Assembly: GCA_902609035.1 (NCBI GenBank)
Contig: CACLQG010000005.1
Coordinates: forward strand, 4,667 to 68,666
Direction of reading: 5' to 3'
Origin: an uncultured Bacteroidota bacterium
GTDB taxonomy: Bacteria; Bacteroidota; Bacteroidia; Flavobacteriales; Flavobacteriaceae
Length of the DNA: 64,000 nt
Part shown: one piece after another, positions 9,123 to 17,382 of the stretch
Layout: each line of letters starts with the position of its first letter
Numbering within the stretch: position 1 is the stretch's first letter
The notes under the pieces: model-generated
What the model saw: only the letters and a program-made list of their open reading frames with translations
The model's database searches: none
What the model was told of the DNA's origin: nothing
Position numbers and translations under genes: made by a program

Positions 9123-9797
9123 TTATTTTTTATTCCCAGCTATACAAATGACAAATTCTCCTTTAGGGGCTAGGGTGGTGAAATAGTCCACAGCTTCTTT
9201 TATTGATCCTCTATAAGTTTCTTCAAATATTTTTGAAAGCTCTCTGGAAATGGAAACCCCTCTGTCGGGGCCAAAGATTTCAGAAATCTGAACCAAAGTT
9301 TTGAGTAGTTTATGAGGCGATTCGTAAAAAATGAGTGTTCTAGATTCATTAGACAACCGTTTCAAACGTTTGTTTCTTCCTTTTTTTGGGGGTAAAAACC
9401 CTTCAAAAACAAAACGATCGGAAGCCAAGCCGCTTTGCACCAATGCGGGGATAAGTGCAGTAGGACCGGGCAAACAAGTGACTTTCAAATTGAGTGACAA
9501 TGCCTCACGAACCAAAAGAAAACCAGGATCAGAAATACCAGGAGTACCCGCGTCTGATATGAGTGCCATCTTTATTCCAGCGGTCAATTTTGAAGTAACC
9601 TCTTGTAATTTTCTGTGCTCATTGTGCATATGGAAAGCTTGCATAGGTGTAGTAACTTGATAGTGATTGAGTAGCTTACTACTGGTTCGAGTATCCTCCG
9701 CCAATATAAGGTCTGCCATTTTTAAGGTATCTACAGCCCTGTAGGTCATGTCTCCAAGATTTCCTATCGGTGTTGGTACTAAAAAAAGCTCCCCCAT
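9123..9797 (-). CDS. rsmI: 16S rRNA (cytidine-1402 2'-O) methyltransferase
   Basis: SAM-dependent tetrapyrrole-methylase-fold enzyme that 2'-O-methylates C1402 of 16S rRNA at the P site. Visible motifs: LFLVPTPIGNLGDMTYRA at the N-terminus, ILAEDTRTS (about 32-40), ALISDAGTPGISDPG (about 78-92), CLPGPTALIPAL and FYESPHKL. Length 224 is normal to slightly short. It is first in a probable rsmI-recJ pair and is followed upstream by the conserved unknown gene at 9826 on the same strand, with 28 bp between. Confidence 0.96.
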   Translation of the reverse strand: MGELFLVPTPIGNLGDMTYRAVDTLKMADLILAEDTRTSSKLLNHYQVTTPMQAFHMHNEHRKLQEVTSKLTAGIKMALISDAGTPGISDPGFLLVREALSLNLKVTCLPGPTALIPALVQSGLASDRFVFEGFLPPKKGRNKRLKRLSNESRTLIFYESPHKLLKTLVQISEIFGPDRGVSISRELSKIFEETYRGSIKEAVDYFTTLAPKGEFVICIAGNKK

Positions 9798-9825
9798 TTT
9801 TTTGTCATTCGTAGAAATGAAAATG

Positions 9826-10479
9826 CTACTGAAAATTATTCTCTATAATTTTCAAAAATCGACTTTCATATTGTTCTTTCCCCTCCCAATGGTTGTAATC
9901 AGGCTTGATCATTTCGAGAATGAATTTTTGTGCAGCCTCCCAATTTTGTAGGGTAGTAATCTGAGAAATAGCTCGATGATAGTCATTGGGGTTTTTATCA
10001 AAAAGATATTTAATAAATGCCGTTCGATCATTAAGGTCTATATTGAGAGTCTTAGAAAACTTATCATTTAAACTTTTTTGTGTTTCGTTGTTAGCAATTG
10101 TAACTTCTCTTTTCTTTTCAAATAACAGCTCCATATTGTTGTCCTCAAATAAGTCGGTTACCGAGGGCTTTACCTCAGGTATTTCTTTAACGATTTCTTT
10201 GATGGTATCCATAATTGGGGGTAATTCCTCCTGATCACTAAAGTGTTCTTGAGGTCTTTCCGACTCGGGTTTAAGTTTGATAAAGTCAACAGCTCGATCG
10301 AAATTGGTTTCTGAATCCTCCCAAAAATCTTTATTAAAGCCTTCCGTATTTTTGATTAGAATTAGGTATTCGAATAGTAGAAAAGTAGCATCGTAAACCT
10401 TCTGATACTTGTAAGGCTCCTCCATCTCAAGAATTTCTTTAGCCAACTGTTTGAGTTGTTGATGGATTTTATTGGGCAT
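9826..10479 (-). CDS. Conserved Flavobacteriia protein of unknown function
   Basis: A 217-residue acidic, soluble protein with no signal peptide or membrane segment. The N-terminal 65 residues are helical (YQKVYDATFLLFEYLILI). A low-complexity acidic linker rich in Glu and Pro follows (about 75-115). The C-terminal domain reads LNDRTAFIKYLFDKNPNDYHRAISQ and ends with an aromatic/charged helix. I recall proteins with this LND.AFV..LF....DY.R..SQ end in many Flavobacteriia but know of no assigned function. It is divergent from tdk, 40-60 bp away, and runs towards rsmI and recJ. A role tied to rRNA or DNA metabolism would be a guess from neighbours only. Confidence 0.75.
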   Translation of the reverse strand: MPNKIHQQLKQLAKEILEMEEPYKYQKVYDATFLLFEYLILIKNTEGFNKDFWEDSETNFDRAVDFIKLKPESERPQEHFSDQEELPPIMDTIKEIVKEIPEVKPSVTDLFEDNNMELLFEKKREVTIANNETQKSLNDKFSKTLNIDLNDRTAFIKYLFDKNPNDYHRAISQITTLQNWEAAQKFILEMIKPDYNHWEGKEQYESRFLKIIENNFQ

Positions 10480-10510
10480 AAATCATCCTATTAAGAAACT
10501 TTGTTTTTAA

Positions 10511-10518
10511 TACCTTTG
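10511..10518 (+). promoter_or_regulatory. Candidate -7 element (TACCTTTG) of the tdk-alr promoter
   Basis: TACCTTTG is an exact match to the Bacteroidota -7 consensus TAnnTTTG. It ends 19 bases before the ATG at 10538, leaving a short leader, and supports that ATG over the TTG at 10520, which would lie at or before the transcription start. No convincing -33 box is seen. Confidence 0.5.
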
Positions 10519-10537
10519 TTTGACTGTAAATTACAAA

Positions 10538-11161
10538 ATGTTTTTAGAAAATCCTGTAAACCATGAAGAACAATTTGGATGGATCGAGGTAATTTGCGGG
10601 TCGATGTTTTCGGGAAAAACAGAGGAGTTGATTCGTCGCTTAAAACGCGCCCGATTCGCAAATCAAAAAATAGAAATTTTCAAACCGGCCATTGACCTGC
10701 GATACGATGACCAGATGGTCACTTCACATGACTCCAATCAGATTCCTTCTATCTCGGTACCTGCGGCGGCCAACATTCCTATTTTGGCGAATGACTGTGA
10801 AGTGGTGGGGATTGATGAGGCCCAATTTTTTGACGATGAGATTGTAGAAGTTTGTAATGATTTGGCCAATCGTGGCATGCGGGTAATTGTTACGGGACTT
10901 GATATGGATTACAAGGGAAACCCTTTCGGTCCCATGCCAGCACTCATGGCCACAGCAGAATATGTCACTAAGGTTCACGCTGTTTGCACCCGAACGGGTA
11001 ACTTGGCACATTACAGCCATAGGACATCGGATCAAAAAGACTTGGTTGTTTTGGGAGAAAAAAATAATTATGAGCCATTAAGTAGAGGCGCATTTAATAG
11101 GGCTTTAAAAGAGCTAGAAAGAGAGGCCTCCAAAAAGAATAATAAAAAGAAAGAATCTTGA
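10538..11161 (+). CDS. tdk: Thymidine kinase (TK1 type)
   Basis: Cytosolic salvage enzyme phosphorylating thymidine to dTMP. The P-loop is ICGSMFSGKTEELIRR (about residues 18-33 from this start), the Walker B/DEAQFF motif is GIDEAQFFDDE, and the lasso region is VTKVHAVCTRTGNLAHYSHR. In classical TK1 two CxxC pairs bind structural zinc; here the first pair is CTRT and the second is lost, so the zinc site is absent or remodelled. The ATG at 10538 (MFLENPVNHEEQFGW) is preferred to an upstream TTG at 10520 because it matches the usual N-terminus and the promoter position. It overlaps alr by 4 bp (TTGA). Confidence 0.96.
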   Translation: MFLENPVNHEEQFGWIEVICGSMFSGKTEELIRRLKRARFANQKIEIFKPAIDLRYDDQMVTSHDSNQIPSISVPAAANIPILANDCEVVGIDEAQFFDDEIVEVCNDLANRGMRVIVTGLDMDYKGNPFGPMPALMATAEYVTKVHAVCTRTGNLAHYSHRTSDQKDLVVLGEKNNYEPLSRGAFNRALKELEREASKKNNKKKES

Positions 11162-12246
11162 CTCTTCTTGAAATTGATTTAAAAAAACTAGAGTACAACT
11201 ATTTTTCGCTAAGAGAAAGGCTTAATCCCAATTCCAAAATGATAGGAGTGGTTAAGGCAAATGCCTATGGGAGCGTTGCTTCCTCTATTGCCGAAAAATT
11301 AGTTGGGCTGGGTATAGAAGCTCTTGCAGTAGCCTATGCTGAGGAAGCTGCCCAACTCAGGCAAATCGGAATAAAAGTTCCTATTTTAGTTTTCTATCCA
11401 CAGTTAGAAAATTTTAATAATATCATCCATAACAATTTGGAACCAGTCTTGTACAGCAAGAAGAGTTGGGAAAAATTTGCGAAGAGCGTAAGAGAGGAAA
11501 AAAAAGCCGCTTATCCAATACACATTAAATATAATACGGGTTTAAATCGAATTGGTTTTCACCCCGACGAGGCAAATTGGGTCGTAGAGGAAATCAGTAA
11601 TGCCCCTTTTAGGGTAAAATCCATCTACTCTCATCTAGGACAAACGGAATCCCCCAAGCCAGATGCGGAAACTGAGCGTCAAATTGGTCTCTTCAGAGAG
11701 ATCATGCAAAAACACAAGGAAGCTAATGATCTTAGCCCTGAGTTCCACCTTCTAAATACCTCAGGCCTCTTCAATTATCCTGAATATCATTTGGACTGGG
11801 TAAGGGTTGGTATTGGATTATATGGCTTTGCAAATAATCCTGAATGGAACGGGACTTTGCAACCGGTCGCTCAACTGAAAACGAAGATTACCCAGATTCA
11901 TGAGATCAAGGCAGGTGAGACGGTAGGTTATAATTGTGGCTGGAAAGCTCCCCGAAACACCCGAGTTGGTGTCTTGCCCATTGGACATGCCGATGGCTTT
12001 TCGAGGCAATATGGACATGGTAAAGGCTGGGTATCGATCGATGGCCACAAAGCACAGGTAGTAGGAAATGTCTGTATGGACATGATCATGGTCGAACTTG
12101 GAGATATCTCTTGCGATGAAGGATCCGAGGTGGTGGTTATCGGTTCAGGAGTCAGAGCCGATGAATTGGCGGAAAACGCTGGAACCATTTCCTATGAATT
12201 ACTCTCTGCTTTGGGAAATCGAATTCCAAGGATTATTAAAACCTAA
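11158..12246 (+). CDS. alr: Alanine racemase
   Basis: PLP enzyme making D-alanine for peptidoglycan. The PLP lysine is Lys33 in VVKANAYGS; most bacteria have KANAYGHG, and I recall the Ser form from Flavobacteriia. The C-terminal beta-domain has the catalytic tyrosine in VGYNCGW, followed by GVLPIGHADGFSR, VCMDMIMVELG and ELLSALGNRIPRI. Length 362 is normal. The start is TTG and overlaps the tdk stop by 4 bp, implying translational coupling. No MurF fusion is present. Confidence 0.96.
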   Translation: MTLLEIDLKKLEYNYFSLRERLNPNSKMIGVVKANAYGSVASSIAEKLVGLGIEALAVAYAEEAAQLRQIGIKVPILVFYPQLENFNNIIHNNLEPVLYSKKSWEKFAKSVREEKKAAYPIHIKYNTGLNRIGFHPDEANWVVEEISNAPFRVKSIYSHLGQTESPKPDAETERQIGLFREIMQKHKEANDLSPEFHLLNTSGLFNYPEYHLDWVRVGIGLYGFANNPEWNGTLQPVAQLKTKITQIHEIKAGETVGYNCGWKAPRNTRVGVLPIGHADGFSRQYGHGKGWVSIDGHKAQVVGNVCMDMIMVELGDISCDEGSEVVVIGSGVRADELAENAGTISYELLSALGNRIPRIIKT

Positions 12247-12305
12247 AATTTATTGGCTGTTATAAATCATACGGCTAGTTGAAATTTTAAAAAAATACCA
12301 TTGAA

Positions 12306-12336
12306 GTTGTGGGCAATGTTATAAAGCTTAATTTTG
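12306..12336 (+). promoter_or_regulatory. Promoter of asd (GTTG-N19-TAATTTTG)
   Basis: A -33-like GTTG (12306-12309) is separated by 19 nt from TAATTTTG (12329-12336), an exact TAnnTTTG match. The predicted start site lies about 12 nt before the asd ATG. Spacing and sequence fit the Bacteroidota housekeeping sigma factor. Confidence 0.6.
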
Positions 12337-12352
12337 CCAGAAATTTTAGTCC

Positions 12353-13342
12353 ATGAAATTAGCAGTTGTAGGTGCAACAGGAATGGTTGGAGAGGTTATG
12401 CTTAAAGTCCTATCAGAGAGGAATTTTCCCTTTAAGGAGTTAATTCCTGTAGCTTCAGAAAGGTCTGTGGGTAAAAAGATAGTATATTCAGGCAGCTCCT
12501 ATGAGGTTTTAGGGTTGGAAACAGCGGTTTCTATGAAACCGGATATTGCCTTGTTTTCTGCTGGTGGTTCGACCTCATTAGAATGGGCTCCAAAGTTTGC
12601 GGAAGCAGGGACTATAGTGATTGATAATTCCTCAGCTTGGCGCATGGATCCAACTAAGAAATTAATTATTCCTGAAATCAATGCGGATAAATTGACTTCT
12701 TCTGATAAAATTATTGCCAATCCCAATTGCTCTACCATTCAAATGTTAGTTGCATTGGCTCCCTTACAAGAACAATATGGAATTGAACGCATAGTGGTGT
12801 CAACTTATCAATCGATAACTGGAACAGGGGTGAAGGCAGTGCAACAGCTGGAAAACGAATACAATAAAGAGAAAGGCGAAATGGCCTACCCCTACCCCAT
12901 TCATAAAAATGCATTGCCCCACTGTGACGTTTTTATGGAAAATGGTTACACTAAGGAAGAAATGAAATTGGTGAATGAGACTCACAAAATTCTAAACAAT
13001 TACTCTATCGGAGTTTCTGCCACTGCCATAAGAATCCCTGTAGTAGGTGGACACAGCGAATCAATCAATGTGCAATTGAAAAACGATTTCGAATTAGAGG
13101 CCATCAGAAAGCTACTTAATGAGAGTCCAGGGCTAGTTGTCCAAGATAATCCCGATACGAATACCTATCCTATGCCCATTTATGCCGAAGGCAAGAATGA
13201 AGTATTTGTGGGGCGAATAAGAAAAGACGAATCTCTAGACAAAACACTTAACCTTTGGGTGGTTGCCGACAACCTTAGAAAAGGAGCAGCGACCAATAGC
13301 ATTCAAATTGCTGAATACCTGCTTGACCAGAAGTTCATCTAA
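12353..13342 (+). CDS. asd: Aspartate-semialdehyde dehydrogenase
   Basis: NADPH enzyme reducing aspartyl phosphate to the semialdehyde, for lysine, threonine, methionine and diaminopimelate synthesis. Rossmann loop VGATGMVGEVML (about 6-17); catalytic Cys126 in IIANPNCSTIQ; catalytic histidine in IPVVGGHSES; C-terminal VGRIRKDESLDKTLNLWVV partly cited. Length 329 is typical of the bacterial USG-1/Asd type. It has its own promoter and stands apart from alr (106 bp). It converges on the accC side; its stop overlaps by 4 bp a possible 40-codon ORF on the other strand. Confidence 0.97.
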   Translation: MKLAVVGATGMVGEVMLKVLSERNFPFKELIPVASERSVGKKIVYSGSSYEVLGLETAVSMKPDIALFSAGGSTSLEWAPKFAEAGTIVIDNSSAWRMDPTKKLIIPEINADKLTSSDKIIANPNCSTIQMLVALAPLQEQYGIERIVVSTYQSITGTGVKAVQQLENEYNKEKGEMAYPYPIHKNALPHCDVFMENGYTKEEMKLVNETHKILNNYSIGVSATAIRIPVVGGHSESINVQLKNDFELEAIRKLLNESPGLVVQDNPDTNTYPMPIYAEGKNEVFVGRIRKDESLDKTLNLWVVADNLRKGAATNSIQIAEYLLDQKFI

Positions 13343-13461
13343 TCTTTCAAACGGTTTTTGAGCCCTTTCTTTAAGAAATAGTTAAAATCTAGGCTGAGTT
13401 CTACTAGAGCGATGCAATTGTCTGGATCAACTTTAGCAAACCAGTACGAGTTTTTTCTCAT
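13339..13461 (-). CDS. Possible 40-residue small protein downstream of accC
   Basis: An ATG-initiated ORF, starting MRKNSYWFAKVDPDNCI and ending KNRLKD, occupies half of the gap between asd and accC. It runs in the accC direction, 130 bp downstream of accC, and overlaps the asd stop by 4 bp. The composition is protein-like (charged ends, aromatic and aliphatic centre), but an ORF of this size can arise by chance and I recognise no family. It could also be the end of a lost gene. Confidence 0.25.
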   Translation of the reverse strand: MRKNSYWFAKVDPDNCIALVELSLDFNYFLKKGLKNRLKD

Positions 13462-13568
13462 ACCAGTTTATAAAAGATTCTGACCTGTAAGGTAAAACCA
13501 TTTGTGAAAGTATTAGTTCGATAAAATTAGGAAAATAAAGATAAATAGCCAGATTGAAAATTTTGGTG

Positions 13569-13592
13569 GAGGGTTTAAAAAAGATAAACCTC
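13569..13592 (-). terminator. Possible terminator hairpin after accC
   Basis: GAGGTTTA and TAAACCCTC arms (minus strand, one bulged G) flank a T-rich loop and sit exactly at the accC stop codon. The following T-run is poor, so this may be only a weak or processing hairpin. Confidence 0.35.
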
Positions 13593-14932
13593 TAATCTTC
13601 CATCGAAAAGTCTTCCATGAATTTAGTGGTGTAGTTACCAGATATATAGTCAGGATGATCCATGAGTTTTCGGTGAAAAGGAATTGTGGTTTTTATCCCC
13701 TCAATTACAAATTCATCTAATGCACGTCTCATTTTATTGATTGACTCTTCTCTAGTTTGAGCAGTTGTAATCAACTTGGCAATCATAGAGTCATAGTGAG
13801 GTGGAATGATATATCCTCCGTATACATGAGTATCCAATCTCACTCCATGACCACCTGGAAAATGGAGAGTGGTTATTTTTCCTGGACTAGGTCTAAAATC
13901 ATTATAGGGATCTTCGGCATTGATTCGGCATTCTATGGAATGCATACTGGGTAGATAATTCTCCCCTTTAATGGTTACTCCAGCTGCCACAAGAATTTGC
14001 TCTCTAATCAGGTCAAAGTTAATGACCTGCTCTGTTATGGGATGCTCTACTTGAATACGGGTGTTCATCTCCATGAAGTAGAAATTTCGATTTTTATCTA
14101 CTAAAAATTCTACGGTTCCTGCCCCCTCGTATTTGATGTACTCTGCCGCTTTAACTGCAGCTGATCCCATTTCCTCGCGGAGTTCTCTGGTCATAAAAGG
14201 AGAGGGGGTTTCTTCCGTCAATTTTTGGTGCCTTCTCTGTACTGAGCAATCCCGTTCTGACAAATGACAGGCTTTTCCTTTGGAGTCTCCTACAATTTGA
14301 ATCTCAATGTGGCGGGGTTCTTCAATGAGTTTTTCCATATACATTCCGTCATTACCAAATGAAGCTGCAGCTTCTTGTCGAGCACTTTCCCATGCTTTTT
14401 GCAAATCCTCTTCTTTCCAAACTGCACGCATGCCCTTACCTCCTCCTCCAGCTGTTGCTTTAAGCATTACAGGATAGCTTGTTTTTTTGGCTATTTTTTT
14501 GGCTTGGTTAAAGGACTGTATAATGCCCTCAGATCCAGGAATAGTAGGAACTCCCGCAGCTTTCATGGTGGCTTTTGCAGTGGCTTTATCTCCCATTTTT
14601 TCAATCATATCTGAAGAAGCACCTATAAATTTAATACCGTGTTCTTTACATATTTTTGAGAATTTGGCATTCTCAGATAAAAATCCATAGCCCGGATGTA
14701 TTGCATCGGCATTACATATTTCAGCAGCGGCAATAATATTGGCGGCCTTTAAATAGGACTCAGAACTCGGAGGAGGGCCAATACAAACTGCCTCATCCGC
14801 AAAACGAACATGGAGACTTTCCTCATCAGCTGTTGAATATACTGCAACCGTTTTGATTCCCATTTCTTTACAAGTCCTTATCAATCGCATGGCAATCTCG
14901 CCACGATTGGCAATTAATATTTTTTTAAACAT
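13592..14932 (-). CDS. accC: Acetyl-CoA carboxylase biotin carboxylase subunit
   Basis: Catalyses ATP-dependent carboxylation of biotin on AccB, the first half-reaction of malonyl-CoA synthesis. Seen: the N-terminal biotin carboxylase domain ([18 protein letters not shown]), the ATP-grasp glycine loop [12 protein letters not shown] (about 160-171), the [14 protein letters not shown] segment, the catalytic [14 protein letters not shown] motif and the C-terminal domain. Length 446 is normal. It is last in the minus-strand run rpmF-fabH-accB-accC, 11 bp after accB. Confidence 0.97.
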   Translation of the reverse strand: MFKKILIANRGEIAMRLIRTCKEMGIKTVAVYSTADEESLHVRFADEAVCIGPPPSSESYLKAANIIAAAEICNADAIHPGYGFLSENAKFSKICKEHGIKFIGASSDMIEKMGDKATAKATMKAAGVPTIPGSEGIIQSFNQAKKIAKKTSYPVMLKATAGGGGKGMRAVWKEEDLQKAWESARQEAAASFGNDGMYMEKLIEEPRHIEIQIVGDSKGKACHLSERDCSVQRRHQKLTEETPSPFMTRELREEMGSAAVKAAEYIKYEGAGTVEFLVDKNRNFYFMEMNTRIQVEHPITEQVINFDLIREQILVAAGVTIKGENYLPSMHSIECRINAEDPYNDFRPSPGKITTLHFPGGHGVRLDTHVYGGYIIPPHYDSMIAKLITTAQTREESINKMRRALDEFVIEGIKTTIPFHRKLMDHPDYISGNYTTKFMEDFSMED

Positions 14933-14943
14933 TGGAAAGCGGT

Positions 14944-15435
14944 TTAAGCCGGTTCAACTAAAAATAGGGGTTGATCAAATTCTACAGGGGAAGAATCGTC
15001 CACTAAAATTTTAACGATTTTACCACTGATTTCAGATTCTATCTCATTGAATAATTTCATAGCTTCCACTACACACAAAACATCTCCCTCTTTAATAATG
15101 TCTCCAACCTCAATAAATACTTCTTTGTCTGGAGAGGGTTTTCTATAAAAAGTTCCGATCATTGGAGATCTAATGGTAATATAGTTGTCAGCTTCAGCTT
15201 TGGAAGATTTACTTTTTGGAGTTGTAGGGGTGTTCGATTCTGACAAGGTTACAGGAACTTGCGGGGCCTGTACCACTACATTGGGAACGCTTTGAACTCT
15301 AGTTTGCGTTTCACCACTGGGAACATCGGCATTTGTTTTTATAGTTATTTTAAAATCATCCGTTTCAAGCTTCACTTCATGTGCTCCTGACTTGGCAACA
15401 AATTTGATTAAATTTTGAATTTCTTTTATTTCCAT
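14944..15435 (-). CDS. accB: Biotin carboxyl carrier protein of acetyl-CoA carboxylase
   Basis: Carries the biotin that shuttles carboxylate between AccC and carboxyltransferase. The N-terminal helical region ([17 protein letters not shown]) is followed by a Pro/Thr/Ser-rich linker (about 40-80) and a biotinyl domain (about 85-163) with the biotin lysine Lys127 in [10 protein letters not shown]. The thumb region and the closing FDQPLFLVE strand are intact. Length 163 is typical. It lies 21 bp downstream of fabH and 11 bp upstream of accC, so a shared transcript is expected. Confidence 0.97.
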   Translation of the reverse strand: MEIKEIQNLIKFVAKSGAHEVKLETDDFKITIKTNADVPSGETQTRVQSVPNVVVQAPQVPVTLSESNTPTTPKSKSSKAEADNYITIRSPMIGTFYRKPSPDKEVFIEVGDIIKEGDVLCVVEAMKLFNEIESEISGKIVKILVDDSSPVEFDQPLFLVEPA

Positions 15436-15456
15436 AATTCAAATAATTATATTTTC

Positions 15457-16461
15457 TTAATAGGCCCAAGTTAAGTAGGCCGCTCCCCAGGTAAAACCTC
15501 CGCCAAAAGCAGCAAAAACCAATTTATCCCCTGGACTTAATTTTGATTCGTAATCTTTAAGTAAAAGCGGAAGGGTAGCCGCTGTTGTATTTCCAAAATT
15601 TTTAATATTAGACATTACTTTTTCATTCGGTAAACCAATGCGTTTAGCAATGGCATCGATAATTCTTTTATTAGCCTGATGAGGAACAAGGTAAGAGATG
15701 CTATTGGATTTCATTTCATTTCGTTGAAGGATTTCTTCAGCAGCTTTTGTCATCTCTGAAACTGCGTATTTAAAAACAGACTTTCCGTCTTGATACAAAT
15801 TATGCATCCCTTTTTTGAGGGTATCTGTTGAAGTGGGATGCATTGATCCCCCCGCTTTGATGTTCAGAAACATTCTTCCATTACCATCAGACCTTAAATA
15901 TTCGTCTTCCCATCCATATCCAGATTCACTAGCTTCGAATAAGACAGCTCCTGCACCATCCCCGAAAATAACACAAGTAGTTCTGTCGGTGTAATCTACA
16001 ATTGAGGACATTTTATCCGCTCCAATAAGAAGTACTTTCTGATAGCGTCCGCTGGCGATCATATTAGAAGCATTGGACATTCCATAAAGAAAACCCGAGC
16101 AAGCGGCTTGAAGATCATATCCAAAAGCATTGGTCGCTCCAATTTCCGAGGCGACATATGCTGCAGTAGCGGCTACGTTCATATCTGGTGTAATAGTTGC
16201 GAAGATGACCGCATCAATTTCTGTTGGGTCTATTTTTCTTTTTTTTAGGAGATCTTCTACGGCTTTGATAGCCATAAAAGAGGACCCTTTAGTGGGATCT
16301 TTGAGAATTCTTCTTTCTTTGATGCCTGTCCGAGCCAATATCCATTCATCATTCGTATCCACCATCTTTTCCAAGTCAGCGTTGGTCAGTTTATGCTCAG
16401 GAACAAATGCACCTACCGCAGATATAGCTGCTTTTATGGGACCTTGATTGATATAATTCAT
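15457..16461 (-). CDS. fabH: 3-oxoacyl-ACP synthase III (FabH)
   Basis: Condenses acetyl-CoA with malonyl-ACP to start type II fatty-acid synthesis. The catalytic triad is visible: Cys in LQAACSGFLYG, His in VPHQANKRII and Asn in NFGNTTAATLPLLL. The N-terminal ISAVGAFVPEHKLTNADLE and DTNDEWILARTGIKERR blocks are canonical. The ORF extends upstream to 16524, but the extra 21 residues do not fit the family; the ATG at 16461 (MNYINQGPIKAA) gives 334 residues, the usual length. Next to rpmF, as in many bacteria, and upstream of accB-accC. Confidence 0.96.
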   Translation of the reverse strand: MNYINQGPIKAAISAVGAFVPEHKLTNADLEKMVDTNDEWILARTGIKERRILKDPTKGSSFMAIKAVEDLLKKRKIDPTEIDAVIFATITPDMNVAATAAYVASEIGATNAFGYDLQAACSGFLYGMSNASNMIASGRYQKVLLIGADKMSSIVDYTDRTTCVIFGDGAGAVLFEASESGYGWEDEYLRSDGNGRMFLNIKAGGSMHPTSTDTLKKGMHNLYQDGKSVFKYAVSEMTKAAEEILQRNEMKSNSISYLVPHQANKRIIDAIAKRIGLPNEKVMSNIKNFGNTTAATLPLLLKDYESKLSPGDKLVFAAFGGGFTWGAAYLTWAY

Positions 16462-16593
16462 CGGTAGATCACTTCCTTTTGAACTGTCAATATTATGTGT
16501 GAAGATAGTAGTTTTTTGGAGCAAACAAAATCTTTGTCAACAAAAAGAGTTCTTCAAAATAAGGAAGAGCTTATGAAATATTGTGGCTCTAAA

Positions 16594-16791
16594 TTAAGCT
16601 TCAATAACTTCGTTATTGTCAATCAAAACCTTACCTCTGTAATATAGTTTACCTTCATACCAGTGTGCACGATGGTACAAGTGAGCTTCGCCAGTGGTGG
16701 CACATGTGCCAATTTGAGGGGTAATTGCTTTGAAGTGAGTTCTTCTTTTGTCCCTTCTTGTTTTTGATATTTTTCTTTTAGGATGCGCCAT
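16594..16791 (-). CDS. rpmF: 50S ribosomal protein L32 (bL32), reduced zinc ribbon
   Basis: Small large-subunit ribosomal protein of 65 residues. The N-terminus [19 protein letters not shown] is diagnostic. The classical zinc ribbon has four cysteines; here only CATTG remains and the other ligand region reads AHLYHRAHW, so this is the non-zinc (C-minus) form. Upstream of fabH and downstream of the yceD gene, a common bacterial order. The 132-bp gap to the chosen fabH start could hold a further promoter, but none is clear. Confidence 0.97.
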   Translation of the reverse strand: MAHPKRKISKTRRDKRRTHFKAITPQIGTCATTGEAHLYHRAHWYEGKLYYRGKVLIDNNEVIEA

Positions 16792-16817
16792 TTTTTGTCG
16801 CTTTTAGATGATATATA

Positions 16818-17342
16818 TTATTTTAATAAATCTTTTAATTTGTCCCATCTAGGGTCTGGAACATTTAATGGGGATTTTTCTTGGGGGTGCAAATCTTTTA
16901 GTTTTTCTAAAATCTCTGATTTCAAAGTACCTTCAATTACACCGGGGTGAACTTTCCTCTGAGGAACAGACAATACAATCATTTCATAAATATATTGCGC
17001 TACTTGAATTTCATGCGTACCATGTTGGAGAATTAATATACCATCGCCGTCAAGGTTTTCCGATGATCCAAATTTCACTAACAATTTAAATGAAGTGTTT
17101 ATGGGCAATTCAAATGGCTCAATGGTAATATCACATGGGACAGTTACATGACCTTTTGCGTTGAAATTCAATTCCAAAAGTGTTGTTTTTTTTTCAAAAA
17201 CCAAATCAACTTGTATTTTAGCGTTTTGAAAATCTATAAAATCAAAGTCTTCAAAGAACTTATTTCTAATCTTAAAATCAAATCGATGGATGCCCTCTTT
17301 TAAACCGATGAAGGGGATCAAGAATTCTGAAAATTGTTCCAT
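16818..17342 (-). CDS. yceD: YceD/DUF177 family protein
   Basis: DUF177 proteins are found next to rpmF and have been linked to 23S rRNA accumulation and ribosome assembly in other bacteria. The present protein has the family features: an N-terminal beta domain (FLIPFIGLKEGIHRFDF), a central DITIEPFELPI strand, and the C-terminal signature VPDPRWDKLKDLLK. The longer ORF begins at 17390 inside pdxA; the ATG at 17342 (MEQFSEFLIP) gives 174 residues and avoids that overlap. It lies 26 bp upstream of rpmF and 40 bp downstream of pdxA, fitting an operon. Confidence 0.88.
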   Translation of the reverse strand: MEQFSEFLIPFIGLKEGIHRFDFKIRNKFFEDFDFIDFQNAKIQVDLVFEKKTTLLELNFNAKGHVTVPCDITIEPFELPINTSFKLLVKFGSSENLDGDGILILQHGTHEIQVAQYIYEMIVLSVPQRKVHPGVIEGTLKSEILEKLKDLHPQEKSPLNVPDPRWDKLKDLLK

Positions 17343-17382
17343 CCTTTCAACTTTTAAGGTAGCAAATTTATAAAAAAAAGCT

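Noticed and set aside
16462..16524. Upstream extension of fabH (21 residues, starting MLQKTTIF)
   Set aside because: The family N-terminus fits the ATG at 16461; the extension has no homology I can recognise.
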